The translations under genes and the position numbers were made by a program. From NCBI GenBank assembly GCA_910577825.1, contig CAJTOK010000011.1, forward strand, positions 1 through 64,000: a stretch of DNA of 64,000 bases, in the 5' to 3' direction. The notes below the pieces were generated by a model that had not been told where the DNA came from, did no database searches, and saw nothing but the letters and a program-made list of their open reading frames with translations. The stretch's first letter is position 1. The number at the start of each line of letters is the position of its first letter. Below are positions 16,035 through 25,495 of this stretch, piece after piece. The stretch is from an uncultured Lachnospiraceae bacterium. Lineage in GTDB: Bacteria; Bacillota; Clostridia; Lachnospirales; Lachnospiraceae.

Positions 16035-17798
16035 ATGGCTAAAAAAAGGAGGAATGATGGTATGCTTAAAACTTTAGCAGCGAATATTAAAGAATTTAAG
16101 AGAGATTCCATACTTACACCTGTATTTATGATTCTTGAAGTTATTCTTGAAACAATAATTCCGCTGATGATGGCGTCTATAATTGATGATGGCGTGGAAG
16201 CTGGCAATATGGGCCATATCTATATTATGGGCAGCCTTATGGTAGTTACAGCAGTTGTAAGCCTGTGGGCAGGCGTAATGGGAGGCAAGTACGGTTCCCG
16301 TGCTTCGACAGGTTTTGCAAGGAATTTAAGGAAAGCCATGTATGAGAATATACAGACATTCAGCTTTTCAAATATTGATAAGTTCAGCACATCAGGGCTT
16401 GTCACAAGGCTTACTACTGATGTGACAAATATCCAGAATGCTTACCAGATGATACTGCGCATGTGTATGCGTGCGCCTGCATCATTAATTTGTGCAATGG
16501 CAATGTCATTCTATGTAAATGCAAGGGTTGCGCTTGTTTACCTTGCAGCGGTATTTATTCTTGGGATTATCCTTTTTACACTTATTAAGTTTACAATGAA
16601 ATATTTCCAGGAAGTATTTAAGAAGTATGATGCACTTAATGAAAGTGTACAGGAAAATGTATCTGCAATCAGGGTTGTAAAGGCGTATTCAAGGGAAGAA
16701 TTTGAGAAAGATAAGTTTATGGCGGCAAATGGCAATATTTATAACATGTTTGTCAAGGCGGAAAAAATGATTTCCCTTAACTCACCGGTCATGCAGCTTG
16801 CAGTTTATTCATGTATACTTTTAATAAGCTGGATTGGCGCTAAAATGATTGTAGGCGGGCAGATGACTACAGGTGAACTTTCACAGCTTTTAACATACTG
16901 CATGAATATACTTATGAGCCTTATGATGCTTTCCATGATATTTGTAATGCTTACAATGAGCATGGCAAGTGCAGAACGTATTGCAGAAGTCCTTAATGAG
17001 AAAGCAGATATAACAAATCCTGGAAACCCTGTAATGGATGTCCCGGATGGGAGCATAAGGTTTGAACATGTAAGCTTCAGTTATAAAAGTGATGCAGAAA
17101 CACCTGTACTTAAAGATATTAATCTGGATATAAAGCCAGGAGAAATAATAGGCATAATAGGCGGTACAGGAAGTGCCAAATCAAGCCTTGTAAACCTGGT
17201 AAGCAGGCTTTATGATGTATCCGCCGGGGGTGTATATGTTGGCGGTATTAATGTAAAGGACTATGATATTGAAACATTAAGGAATGAAGTTTCAGTTGTA
17301 CTGCAGAAAAATGTGCTTTTCAGCGGTACTATCTTAGAAAATTTAAGATGGGGTGATGCAGATGCCACAGATGAAGAGTGCATACATGCGTGCAGGCTTG
17401 CGTGTGCAGATGAATTTATTGAGAAGATGCCAGATGGCTATAATACATATATTGAACAGGGCGGCACTAATGTATCCGGCGGGCAGAAACAGCGCCTCTG
17501 CATAGCCAGGGCACTGGTGAAAAAGCCAAAGGTACTTATACTTGATGACTCTACAAGTGCAGTTGATACTGCAACAGACAGCAAAATCCGCAAGGCATTT
17601 GCCGAAGAAATACCAGGCACAACTAAAATTATAATTGCACAGCGTATTTCAAGCATTAAGGACTGTGACAGGATAATTGTTATGGAAGATGGTGCTGTTG
17701 ACGGGTTTGGAACACATGAAGAACTTCTTGCAGGCAATGATATATACCGTGATGTTTATGAGTCACAGATGAGCGGCAGTGGTGATTTTGATGAATAA
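16035..17798 (+). CDS. ABC exporter half-transporter, subunit 1 (degenerate ATP site)
   Basis: 587 residues: six N-terminal membrane helices (type IV exporter fold, ~1-310) and a C-terminal ATPase. The Walker A is GGTGSAKSS, signature VSGGQKQR and Walker B LILDDSTSAVD, where the catalytic Glu is replaced by Asp. This is the degenerate-site subunit pattern of heterodimeric exporters (LmrCD/TM287-288 type). The partner starts 46 bases after its stop. Substrate unknown; lipid or drug export is typical of the family. Confidence 0.9.
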   Translation: MAKKRRNDGMLKTLAANIKEFKRDSILTPVFMILEVILETIIPLMMASIIDDGVEAGNMGHIYIMGSLMVVTAVVSLWAGVMGGKYGSRASTGFARNLRKAMYENIQTFSFSNIDKFSTSGLVTRLTTDVTNIQNAYQMILRMCMRAPASLICAMAMSFYVNARVALVYLAAVFILGIILFTLIKFTMKYFQEVFKKYDALNESVQENVSAIRVVKAYSREEFEKDKFMAANGNIYNMFVKAEKMISLNSPVMQLAVYSCILLISWIGAKMIVGGQMTTGELSQLLTYCMNILMSLMMLSMIFVMLTMSMASAERIAEVLNEKADITNPGNPVMDVPDGSIRFEHVSFSYKSDAETPVLKDINLDIKPGEIIGIIGGTGSAKSSLVNLVSRLYDVSAGGVYVGGINVKDYDIETLRNEVSVVLQKNVLFSGTILENLRWGDADATDEECIHACRLACADEFIEKMPDGYNTYIEQGGTNVSGGQKQRLCIARALVKKPKVLILDDSTSAVDTATDSKIRKAFAEEIPGTTKIIIAQRISSIKDCDRIIVMEDGAVDGFGTHEELLAGNDIYRDVYESQMSGSGDFDE

Positions 17799-17844
17799 AA
17801 TGGCAAAAAGAGGCATTTAAATAAAGAAAGGAAGGGTATTGGAT

Positions 17845-19791
17845 ATGGCGGAAAAACAAAATATGGGTCCAGCGCCTAAAGGGCCTGGTGCCAGGGGCAT
17901 GGGAAGGCCAAAACCTAAAATTGAGAACCCAGGCAGGCTTTTTATGCGTCTTATGAAATATGTTTTCAGGTATTACTGGCTGCACTGCATTATTGTTTTT
18001 GCAGGGATTATTGTAAGTGCGCTTGCAGGTGCACAGGGCACAATGTTTACCAAGTCCCTTATAGATGATTATATTGTACCATTAACCAGGGCAGAAAATC
18101 CTGATTTTTCAGGGCTTTTAGCGAAAATCTGCCAGGTCGGGGCTTTTTACGGGGCTGGCATTATAGGCACATTTTTATACAGCAGGCTTATGGTGTATGT
18201 GACACAGGGGATGTTAAAGAAACTGCGTACAGAGATGTTTACAAAAATGGAATCGCTTCCTGTTAAATATTTTGATACACATGCACATGGTGATATTATG
18301 TCAATATATACTAATGATATTGACACACTGCGCCAGATGATAAGCCAGAGCATACCGCAGTCAGTTTCAAGCCTTGTAAGTGTTGTGAGTGTATTTGTAT
18401 ATATGGTTATACTTAGCATACCACTTACGCTTATTACACTTTTTATGGTAGGCGTGACATTTTATGCAACAAAGAAGCTGGCAGGGCTTAGCGGTTCATA
18501 TTTCCTTGCACAGCAGCGGGATATAGGAAAGGTAAACGGCTATATTGAGGAAATGATGGAGGGGCAGAAGGTTGTCAAGGTATTCTGCCATGAGGAAGAA
18601 AGCAAGGAAGGTTTTAACAGGCTTAATGACCAGCTTTTTGAAAGTGCTGATAATGCTAATAAATTCGCAAATATACTTATGCCGGTTAATGCACAGATTG
18701 GCAATATAAGCTATGTAATATGTGCCATTGCAGGCGGTTTCCTGGCACTTAATGGTGTGAACGGCTTTACTGTCGGTTCACTTGTAAGTTTCCTTACATT
18801 TAATAAGTCGTTCAGTATGCCAATAAACCAGATGAGCCAGCAGCTTAGTGCAGTTGTAATGGCACTTGCAGGTGCAGACAGGATATTTAAGCTTATTGAC
18901 GGGCAGCCAGAAACTGATGACGGGTATGTGGAACTTGTGAATGCAAAGGAAGATGCAGACGGGAATATTACAGAAACTAAGGAACGTACAGGAATGTGGG
19001 CATGGAGGCACTACCATAAAGACAGCAATACAACTACTTATGTAAAGATGCAGGGTGATATTGTATTTGACCATGTGGATTTTGGCTATAATGATGACAA
19101 GATAATACTGCATGATATTGAAATCTATGCAAAACCGGGGCAGAAAATTGCATTTGTAGGGGCGACAGGTGCGGGCAAAACCACTATTACTAACCTTATA
19201 AACCGTTTTTATGATATACAAGATGGCAAGATACGTTATGATGGCATTAACATCAATAAAATCAAGAAAAAGGATTTGCGCCAGTCACTTGGGATAGTTT
19301 TACAGGATACACATCTTTTTACAGGCACTGTTATGGAAAATATAAGGTATGGCAAGCTTGATGCAACAGATGAAGAAGTAACCAGCGCAGCAAAACTTGC
19401 TAATGCACACAGCTTTATTAAAAGGCTTCCAGACGGGTACAATACAATGCTTACAGGTGACGGCGCTAATTTAAGCCAGGGGCAGAGGCAGCTTCTTGCC
19501 ATTGCAAGGGCAGCAGTTGCAGACCCGCCGGCACTTATACTTGATGAAGCTACAAGTTCCATTGATACCAGGACAGAGAAACTTGTACAGAAAGGCATGG
19601 ACAGACTGATGAGCGGAAGGACGACATTTGTAATTGCACACCGCCTTTCCACAGTACGCAACAGCGACTGCATAATGGTTCTTGAACAGGGCCGCATTAT
19701 TGAAAGGGGCACACATGATGAACTTATTGATAAGCAGGGGAAATATTACCAGCTGTATACAGGCAAAACTGGAAATGGAATAGCAGGATGA
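17845..19791 (+). CDS. ABC exporter half-transporter, subunit 2 (canonical ATP site)
   Basis: 648 residues. ATG 17845 follows AAAGGAAGGG at eight bases; the TTG at 17839 is too close. A proline/glycine-rich N-terminal tail precedes six membrane helices. The ATPase has Walker A GATGAGKTT, signature LSQGQRQL and Walker B LILDEATSSID with the catalytic Glu. It carries a longer insert than subunit 1 between the membrane domain and ATPase (about residues 355-405, acidic then Trp/His-rich). It pairs with the preceding gene as a heterodimer. Confidence 0.9.
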   Translation: MAEKQNMGPAPKGPGARGMGRPKPKIENPGRLFMRLMKYVFRYYWLHCIIVFAGIIVSALAGAQGTMFTKSLIDDYIVPLTRAENPDFSGLLAKICQVGAFYGAGIIGTFLYSRLMVYVTQGMLKKLRTEMFTKMESLPVKYFDTHAHGDIMSIYTNDIDTLRQMISQSIPQSVSSLVSVVSVFVYMVILSIPLTLITLFMVGVTFYATKKLAGLSGSYFLAQQRDIGKVNGYIEEMMEGQKVVKVFCHEEESKEGFNRLNDQLFESADNANKFANILMPVNAQIGNISYVICAIAGGFLALNGVNGFTVGSLVSFLTFNKSFSMPINQMSQQLSAVVMALAGADRIFKLIDGQPETDDGYVELVNAKEDADGNITETKERTGMWAWRHYHKDSNTTTYVKMQGDIVFDHVDFGYNDDKIILHDIEIYAKPGQKIAFVGATGAGKTTITNLINRFYDIQDGKIRYDGININKIKKKDLRQSLGIVLQDTHLFTGTVMENIRYGKLDATDEEVTSAAKLANAHSFIKRLPDGYNTMLTGDGANLSQGQRQLLAIARAAVADPPALILDEATSSIDTRTEKLVQKGMDRLMSGRTTFVIAHRLSTVRNSDCIMVLEQGRIIERGTHDELIDKQGKYYQLYTGKTGNGIAG

Positions 19792-19800
19792 AATTTTAAG

Positions 19801-19829
19801 TTTACAAATTCCTTTACAAGTGATATAAT
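19801..19829 (+). promoter_or_regulatory. Promoter of AbiEi-like gene
   Basis: TTTACA (19801-19806), 17-base spacer, TATAAT (19824-19829). Confidence 0.5.
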
Positions 19830-19889
19830 AAATTTTATAATGTATCTATGCAGAAACGTTTGGTTTTTAGGGAAAAGGAGGAATTTATT

Positions 19890-20504
19890 ATGTTGCTTAG
19901 CACATACCAGAAGGTTATTGCACTCTTTGAAAGCGGCAATGGCTACAGGAATGCTTCAGAATTAAAAGATTCAAAGATTACCACAGTACAGATTAAAGAA
20001 CTTGTCAATAAAGGGATTGTTGAACATGTTTCACATGGTTTCTACTGGCTTGTTGATGAGGAGAACGGAAAGCCGGAGAATTACAAGCTGGTTGAAGCAT
20101 GTATGGTCAACCCGCGGGCTGTTATATGCGCAGACAGTGCATGTTATTACCATGGCCTTATAGAGAAAGAGCCGGAAGTGCTGTCTGTTGCCACATTAAA
20201 GACAGACCGTTCACGTATGCAGCTTAATTTCCCTGTATGCAGGCATTATTATTCAAACCTTGCATTTGAACAGGATATGGAAACTGTAGAAACACCATAT
20301 GGCAGCATAAGGGTATATGGTGTGGAGAGAAGTGTCTGCGACTGCATACGTTTCCGTGAAGATATAGGTGGTGAAATGCTTGGACTTATTATAAGCAATT
20401 TCCTTGAAAGGAACTGCAACCAGATGGACAGGCTTCTTGCATATGCAGATGCAATGCGTGTAGGAAAGATTGTACGCATTAAACTGAACCAGATAGAAGA
20501 ATAA
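19890..20504 (+). CDS. AbiEi-like (type IV antitoxin family) regulator, orphan
   Basis: 204 residues. ATG 19890 follows AAAGGAGG (19874-19881). The N-terminal winged helix (ASELKDSKITTVQIKELVNKGIVEHVSHGFYWL) followed by a domain with CADSACYYHGLI, YGSIRVYGVERSVCDCIRFR fits the AbiEi/DUF6088-type family. In true AbiE systems this is the antitoxin and is followed by the nucleotidyltransferase toxin AbiEii. No such gene is present: the next gene is purine nucleoside phosphorylase. It is therefore an orphan regulator; a present toxin function cannot be claimed. Confidence 0.7.
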   Translation: MLLSTYQKVIALFESGNGYRNASELKDSKITTVQIKELVNKGIVEHVSHGFYWLVDEENGKPENYKLVEACMVNPRAVICADSACYYHGLIEKEPEVLSVATLKTDRSRMQLNFPVCRHYYSNLAFEQDMETVETPYGSIRVYGVERSVCDCIRFREDIGGEMLGLIISNFLERNCNQMDRLLAYADAMRVGKIVRIKLNQIEE

Positions 20505-20526
20505 AGTTACAGACAGGAGAAGTAAG

Positions 20527-20607
20527 GGTGAAAAATAAATTTTTCACCCGGCAAGTTTGTGCCTGCGTTGCGGCACAAACATTGCATTATGCGCAAAAGG
20601 CAGCGCA
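20527..20607. repeat. Cluster of palindromes between AbiEi-like and punA genes
   Basis: Two or three adjacent hairpins. GGGTGAAAAAT/ATTTTTCACCC occupies 20527-20550. GTTTGTGCC/GGCACAAAC occupies about 20554-20579. A weaker TGCGC/GCGCA pair lies near 20590-20607. The first could act as a terminator, but the arrangement resembles a small multi-hairpin repeat. Confidence 0.45.
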
Positions 20608-20622
20608 GGAATGAGGAAATTT

Positions 20623-21474
20623 ATGGCTAATGAAGTATATAATAAGCTTTTAAAGTGTTATGGGTGTTTTAAGGAAAGAGTGGATTTCAGGCCTGTGGCT
20701 GCACTGGTGCTTGGTTCAGGCCTTGGGGACTATGCAGATGGCATAGAAGTTGTTTCAGAACTTGATTACCATGATATTGAGGGCTTTCCGGTTTCAACAG
20801 TTCCAGGACACCAGGGAAAGTATATTTTCGGGTATGTTGGGGAAGTGCCGGTTGTGTGCATGAAGGGCAGGGTGCATTATTATGAGGGATATAATATAAG
20901 TGATGTAGTGCTGCCAGTAAGGCTTATGAAACTTATGGGGGCAGAAGTTTTATTCCTGACAAATGCAGCAGGAGGCATTAATACAGACTTTGCGGCAGGT
21001 GATTTTATGTTAATAAAAGACCATATTGCAAATTTTGTGCCGTCACCATTAATTGGGGAAAATATTGACAGTCTTGGTGTACGCTTTCCAGATATGGGGA
21101 ATATATATGACAAAGAACTGCGCCAGGTTATAAAACGTACTGCGGCACTTGCAGGCATCCAGCTGCAGGAAGGTGTATATATACAGCTTACAGGGCCTAA
21201 TTATGAAACACCGGCTGAGATACGCATGTGCCGGGCACTTGGGGCGGACGCCGTTGGCATGAGCACAGCATGTGAAGCAGTGGCAGCAAACCATATGGGA
21301 ATGAAAATCTGCGGCATTTCATGTATATCCAATATGGCAGCTGGCATTACAGCAAACCCTCTTACACATAAAGAAGTACAGGAAACTGCAGACAGGGTGT
21401 CACCACTTTTTAAACAGCTTGTTACAGAATGTCTTAAAAATATATATGCAGGCAGGAAGGATAAAAAAGAGTAA
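20623..21474 (+). CDS. punA: Purine nucleoside phosphorylase, class I trimeric
   Basis: 283 residues (usual 270-285). It splits purine nucleosides with phosphate to base and ribose-1-phosphate in purine salvage. ALVLGSGLGDYAD, VSTVPGHQGKYIFG and MKGRVHYYEGY form the phosphate site. FLTNAAGGIN, LTGPNYETPAEIRM and DAVGMSTACEAVAANHMG are PNP signatures. I chose ATG 20623 behind GAGGAA; an in-frame extension to 20557 would run through the palindrome cluster and is unlikely. Confidence 0.93.
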   Translation: MANEVYNKLLKCYGCFKERVDFRPVAALVLGSGLGDYADGIEVVSELDYHDIEGFPVSTVPGHQGKYIFGYVGEVPVVCMKGRVHYYEGYNISDVVLPVRLMKLMGAEVLFLTNAAGGINTDFAAGDFMLIKDHIANFVPSPLIGENIDSLGVRFPDMGNIYDKELRQVIKRTAALAGIQLQEGVYIQLTGPNYETPAEIRMCRALGADAVGMSTACEAVAANHMGMKICGISCISNMAAGITANPLTHKEVQETADRVSPLFKQLVTECLKNIYAGRKDKKE

Positions 21475-21539
21475 TGCCATAGTACCTGGCATATTATACA
21501 GATATGCCAGGTATGTTATAAAATTTCTTGATAAAGTAC

Positions 21540-21567
21540 TTGAAAAAATTTTTATATATGTTATAAT
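21540..21567 (+). promoter_or_regulatory. Promoter of tRNA-Gly
   Basis: TTGAAA (21540-21545), 16 bases, TATAAT (21562-21567). Confidence 0.6.
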
Positions 21568-21576
21568 AATACCAGT

Positions 21577-21647
21577 GCAGATATAGTTCATTGGTAGAAT
21601 GCCAGCTTCCCAAGCTGGAGAGGCGGGTTCGATTCCCGTTATCTGCT
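21577..21647 (+). tRNA. tRNA-Gly (anticodon CCC)
   Basis: Acceptor GCAGATA/TATCTGC, anticodon stem CCAGC/GCTGG with loop TTCCCAA, T-arm GCGGGTTCGATTCCCGT. CCA is not encoded. Confidence 0.95.
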
Positions 21648-21749
21648 TTATTTTTTTGCCAGTATTTTATATGCGTTATGCCGGTCTGTAATGGGGAGGG
21701 GTTATATGTTTCACGGGAACTGTAACTGTGCCAGGTGTGGGGAAGGTAT

Positions 21750-22850
21750 ATGAAAAACTTATGGGATTATATTTCAGGAGAATCTAAGATTGCGCTTACA
21801 ATGAAGCAGGTTGTCCTGTATCTTACAGTAGTTATGGCATGTATACATACACTGCTGTTTATGCTGTTTTTGTATTTTGGCGTATATATGATGGCAGCCG
21901 TCAATACAGTAAGCGTATCTTTATATATAGGCTGTTTTATATGGCTCCGTTTTGAAAAAAGCCCATATGTAGTATTTAACCTTTGTTATGCGGAAGTGAT
22001 AATACATGCAATGCTCGCAACATTTGCAGTAGGCAGTTCATGCGGCTTTTTGCTGTACATGGTATGTATGGTACCCATAGCTTATTATGCCGCATATTCT
22101 TTCAGGGATTCCAGGCATTTTGTAAGGCCTGTTATATATGTGCTGGTTACAATGCTGGTTTTTGTAATTTCAAAGTGTGCAGGCTGGGTGTTTGGACCTA
22201 TGTACCATATTGGCAACAGTTTCTTCAGGGATATTATGTATATTATAAATTACCTGCTTGTGGTTATTACTATTGTTGCATTTATGAGTACATTCCTTAT
22301 ACAGATAAGGACACTTGAAGAACTTATGATAAAGAAGAACCAGAAGCTTGAAGTGCTTTCAACGCAGGATGCACTTACCGGCCTTTCCAACAGGAGAAGC
22401 ATAAATGAAAAATATAAAGAGATATTAAGTAAAAATGAAACTTATTCTGTGATTCTTGGTGATATTGATGATTTTAAACGTGTAAATGATACATATGGCC
22501 ACGCATGTGGTGACAGTGTGCTGGAATCTGCAGCGGAAGTTTTTAAAACATCTGTCAGGAACGGGGATGTTGTATGCAGGTGGGGAGGCGAGGAGATACT
22601 TGTAATGCTTCCGCAGTGTGGCAAAGATACTGCAGCACAGATAGCAGAAAGAATAGCAGACGGGATAAGAAAAACCCTGGTTATAAGCCCTGATGGTGCT
22701 AAAGTGAAGATTACCATGACATTCGGGGTTGCAGGCCCTGGCGAGGGCGGGGATATAAAGGATGTAATAAAAAGGGCTGATAACAGGCTTTACTATGGGA
22801 AGAGCCATGGAAAAAACTGTGTTATAAAGGAAGATATGGCTGCATTGTAA
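21750..22850 (+). CDS. Membrane diguanylate cyclase (GGDEF)
   Basis: 366 residues. ATG 21750 follows GGGGAAGG. About six membrane helices (residues ~20-190) form an unclassified membrane sensor. A GGDEF domain follows: DALTGLSNRRSINEKY, LGDIDDFKRVNDTYGH and the active-site CRWGGEEILVMLP. The GGEEI signature is compatible with c-di-GMP synthesis from two GTP. No RxxD inhibitory site is obvious before the GGEEI. No EAL partner is nearby; the monocistronic context suggests a stand-alone membrane cue sensor. Confidence 0.88.
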   Translation: MKNLWDYISGESKIALTMKQVVLYLTVVMACIHTLLFMLFLYFGVYMMAAVNTVSVSLYIGCFIWLRFEKSPYVVFNLCYAEVIIHAMLATFAVGSSCGFLLYMVCMVPIAYYAAYSFRDSRHFVRPVIYVLVTMLVFVISKCAGWVFGPMYHIGNSFFRDIMYIINYLLVVITIVAFMSTFLIQIRTLEELMIKKNQKLEVLSTQDALTGLSNRRSINEKYKEILSKNETYSVILGDIDDFKRVNDTYGHACGDSVLESAAEVFKTSVRNGDVVCRWGGEEILVMLPQCGKDTAAQIAERIADGIRKTLVISPDGAKVKITMTFGVAGPGEGGDIKDVIKRADNRLYYGKSHGKNCVIKEDMAAL

Positions 22851-22944
22851 TTTTACTATTGACAAAAACAGCTGTTTTTTGTATCCTTTAATATATTTAA
22901 AAGAATTAGCGTTTATTTAGTGGGAAAGGAAAGTGACGTAACTG

Positions 22945-23670
22945 ATGATTAAGGCTGCAATATGTGAAGATAGTGAACTTGACAGGGATATACTTAAAGA
23001 AATTATAAGTTTTCTTCTTACAGACAGGGGTCTTGAATATAGTATAAATTCATATACAAGCGGAAGGGAGCTTGTTGAAGGGTATAAGAACCATCCATCT
23101 GATATTATATTCCTTGATATACTTATGGATGATATTAACGGAATTGAAACAGGCAGGCTTATACGTGAAATGGATGATAAAGTAGAGATAGTATACTGCA
23201 CGTCGAGCAAGGATTTTGCCATTGCTGCATATGATGTACATGCTATGGGGTATCTTTTAAAACCATATGAAATATTAAGGATTGGCGCGGTAATTGATTA
23301 CTATGTACAGAAGCACCTGCAGAAAAACCATAACTTCATTGAGGTAAAGTCAAAGCGCAAGCCGCTTATTATTCCTTATAAGGATATAATACATATGGAA
23401 TCTGATAACAAAGTAGTCTATATTTATACTACTACACATGGCGCTGTAAAGGTATATAACAAGCTTGATGCGTTTGAGGAAAAACTTTCAGACAGCAGGT
23501 TTTTAAGATGCCACCAGAGTTACCTTGTAAATATGCAGTATGTTGCAGGAATTGTAGACTCTGATTTTATAATGATTGATGACCAGATGATACCTATAAG
23601 GAAGAGCGGGAGGAAGCTTATTGTGAAAAAATATGAAGATTATTTAAAAGAAACACTTAAAAACCATTAG
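22945..23670 (+). CDS. LytTR-family response regulator
   Basis: 241 residues. Receiver domain (~1-120): acidic pocket near AICEDSELD, phosphoacceptor Asp in IIFLDILMDD, and conserved Lys in YLLKPYE. LytTR DNA-binding domain (~140-235): IIHMESDNKVVYIYT, FLRCHQSYLVNMQYV, IPIRKSGRKL. This is AgrA/VirR-like architecture, usually partnered with a peptide-sensing HPK10 kinase. No histidine kinase lies next to it, so the partner must be elsewhere. Confidence 0.88.
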   Translation: MIKAAICEDSELDRDILKEIISFLLTDRGLEYSINSYTSGRELVEGYKNHPSDIIFLDILMDDINGIETGRLIREMDDKVEIVYCTSSKDFAIAAYDVHAMGYLLKPYEILRIGAVIDYYVQKHLQKNHNFIEVKSKRKPLIIPYKDIIHMESDNKVVYIYTTTHGAVKVYNKLDAFEEKLSDSRFLRCHQSYLVNMQYVAGIVDSDFIMIDDQMIPIRKSGRKLIVKKYEDYLKETLKNH

Positions 23671-23700
23671 ATTATTTAGATTATAAAGTAACCGTAGCTT

Positions 23701-23735
23701 GATATTGCTGTTAATATGGCAATATCTTTTCTTTT
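23701..23735 (+). terminator. Terminator after LytTR response regulator
   Basis: GATATTGC (23701-23708) pairs with GCAATATC (23719-23726), followed by TTTTCTTTT. Confidence 0.7.
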
Positions 23736-23850
23736 CTATTTATTTTCTTAATTTCTTATCAAATTAATTGAAAAGCCAGATTGTATTTGTTATCATGTGT
23801 ATATTGCATACTAACAGAATTTTACAACCAGAAAGGTAAAGGTGTTTTTA

Positions 23851-24228
23851 ATGAAGGTAAATGGACTTACGGAAAGTGAAAAGATAATTATGAAATGTGT
23901 ATGGGATTTGGGGGACGGGGCAAGGCTTGCCCATATAATGGAAGTTGCAAATGGAAAATACAAAAAAAACTGGAAACCACAGACGGTTTCAACATTTCTG
24001 GGAAAGCTTGTTAAAAAGAAGTTTCTTGAACAATACAGGGATGGCAGGTATTTTTATTACCATATATTAGTTACAAGGCATGATTACAGGTGCCGTATGC
24101 TTAAAGAAGATTTACAATTCTGGAATGACGGCGATACAGGGGAATTTGCAGAAGAACTTATGGATAAAAAAACATTTTCGGAAGAACAAAGGAAAGAAAT
24201 AGCAGAAGTGGTAATGAGAATGGCTTAA
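23851..24228 (+). CDS. BlaI/MecI/CopY-family repressor
   Basis: 125 residues; winged helix with LTESEKIIMKCVWDLGD and QTVSTFLGKLVKKKFLEQYRDGRYFYYH, typical of penicillinase-repressor family regulators. These bind as dimers and are released when an M56 (BlaR1) protease cleaves them. No M56 gene is adjacent; the next gene is a TPR lipoprotein 26 bases on, so co-transcription is likely. Start ATG 23851 was preferred over GTG 23842. Confidence 0.85.
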   Translation: MKVNGLTESEKIIMKCVWDLGDGARLAHIMEVANGKYKKNWKPQTVSTFLGKLVKKKFLEQYRDGRYFYYHILVTRHDYRCRMLKEDLQFWNDGDTGEFAEELMDKKTFSEEQRKEIAEVVMRMA

Positions 24229-24254
24229 AATGTTTATGAAAGGAGCCAGAGGTT

Positions 24255-25475
24255 ATGGGGCATAAGACTTGCCAGGCATTTGCAGCAGCTTTGTTGTTTT
24301 TCTGTATGCTTTTTTCTTTTGCAGGGTGCGGCAAAGCCGGGAAAGAGTACGATAAAGCTGTAGAACTTATGGAAAGCGGGAAATATAGTGATTCCCTGGA
24401 ACATTTCCAGAATGCAATTAAGGAGAATAATGAAAAAGCGGAATATTACATAGCATATGGAATGGCACTTAACCAGACAGGCAGTTACAAAGAGGCCGTT
24501 AAACAATTTGGCATGGCATACCAGGACACAGATAACCAGATATCAAGGCAGAATAATAAAAGGCTTTATTTTGGGCAGGCTGTTTCATATTATGGAATGA
24601 ATGACAATGAAAAAGCACTGGAGGCATGTGGCAAGGCGCTGGAGTACGGGGAAGAACCATCTGTAGACATAAATATTAAGAACTTCCAGGCAGATATCCA
24701 TATGCTTATGGGAAATACTGGCAAGGCCATGGAGATTTACAATGAAATTATAAAAGGTGATAATGTAAGTGCAGATACATATAAGGCAAGGGGCAGGCTG
24801 CATGAAATGCTTGGTGATGATACCCAGGCTGTAAAGGACTATCTGGATGCAGCAGGGCAGGATAACAGGTGTTATGATGCTTATTTTGCACTATACAATG
24901 TTTATACACGCATGGGTGATAATGAAAAGGCAGAAGAAATATTAAATAAAGTGGCAGATATAAAGGCAAAGACAGCAGAAGAAGTAATGCAGAAGGGCAG
25001 GATGTATTATTACAAGGGCGATTATAAAAATGCCGTGGCAGAACTTCAAAAAGCTGCAAAAGACGGCTGTAATGAAGCATTATATTATATTGGTGCTGTG
25101 TATATGGCAGAGGGGGATTACAAACAGGCAGCAGGACAGTTTAATTTATATATAGTGAAAGGTGCAGCCAAAAAAGCGCCAGATACATATAACCAGATGG
25201 CAGGATGCTATATAGAGCTTGGGGATTTTGAAAGTGCATCAGGCTGTATTGACAAAGGAATGTCACTTGGGATTTCAAGTGCAGGCATACAGCTTCTAAA
25301 GAACCGGGTAATACTTTATGAAAGGATGGGAAAGTATAAAAAGGCAAAAAAGTCTGCAAACTTATATTTAAAAAAATTCCCAGGTGACAAGGATATGGAA
25401 AAAGAACTTATATTTATAAAAACACGTATTAAAACACTGCAGCTTGCCCAGAATAATAAAAAGAAGCAGCAGTAA
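24255..25475 (+). CDS. TPR-repeat lipoprotein
   Basis: 406 residues. A lipoprotein signal peptide with lipobox FAGC (Cys at about residue 25) is followed by some nine tetratricopeptide repeats (for example YDKAVELMESGKYSDSLEHF and EKAEEILNKVADI). These form a protein-binding solenoid on the outer face of the membrane. AAAGGAG lies ahead of the ATG. Partners unknown; 20 bases before hflX. Confidence 0.85.
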   Translation: MGHKTCQAFAAALLFFCMLFSFAGCGKAGKEYDKAVELMESGKYSDSLEHFQNAIKENNEKAEYYIAYGMALNQTGSYKEAVKQFGMAYQDTDNQISRQNNKRLYFGQAVSYYGMNDNEKALEACGKALEYGEEPSVDINIKNFQADIHMLMGNTGKAMEIYNEIIKGDNVSADTYKARGRLHEMLGDDTQAVKDYLDAAGQDNRCYDAYFALYNVYTRMGDNEKAEEILNKVADIKAKTAEEVMQKGRMYYYKGDYKNAVAELQKAAKDGCNEALYYIGAVYMAEGDYKQAAGQFNLYIVKGAAKKAPDTYNQMAGCYIELGDFESASGCIDKGMSLGISSAGIQLLKNRVILYERMGKYKKAKKSANLYLKKFPGDKDMEKELIFIKTRIKTLQLAQNNKKKQQ

Positions 25476-25495
25476 AATCAATAAAGGAGATTATT

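Noticed and set aside
16035..17798. Inactive ABC subunit because of Walker A GGTGSAKSS and Asp instead of Glu
   Set aside because: This is the normal degenerate-site pattern of heterodimeric exporters, with a canonical partner next to it.
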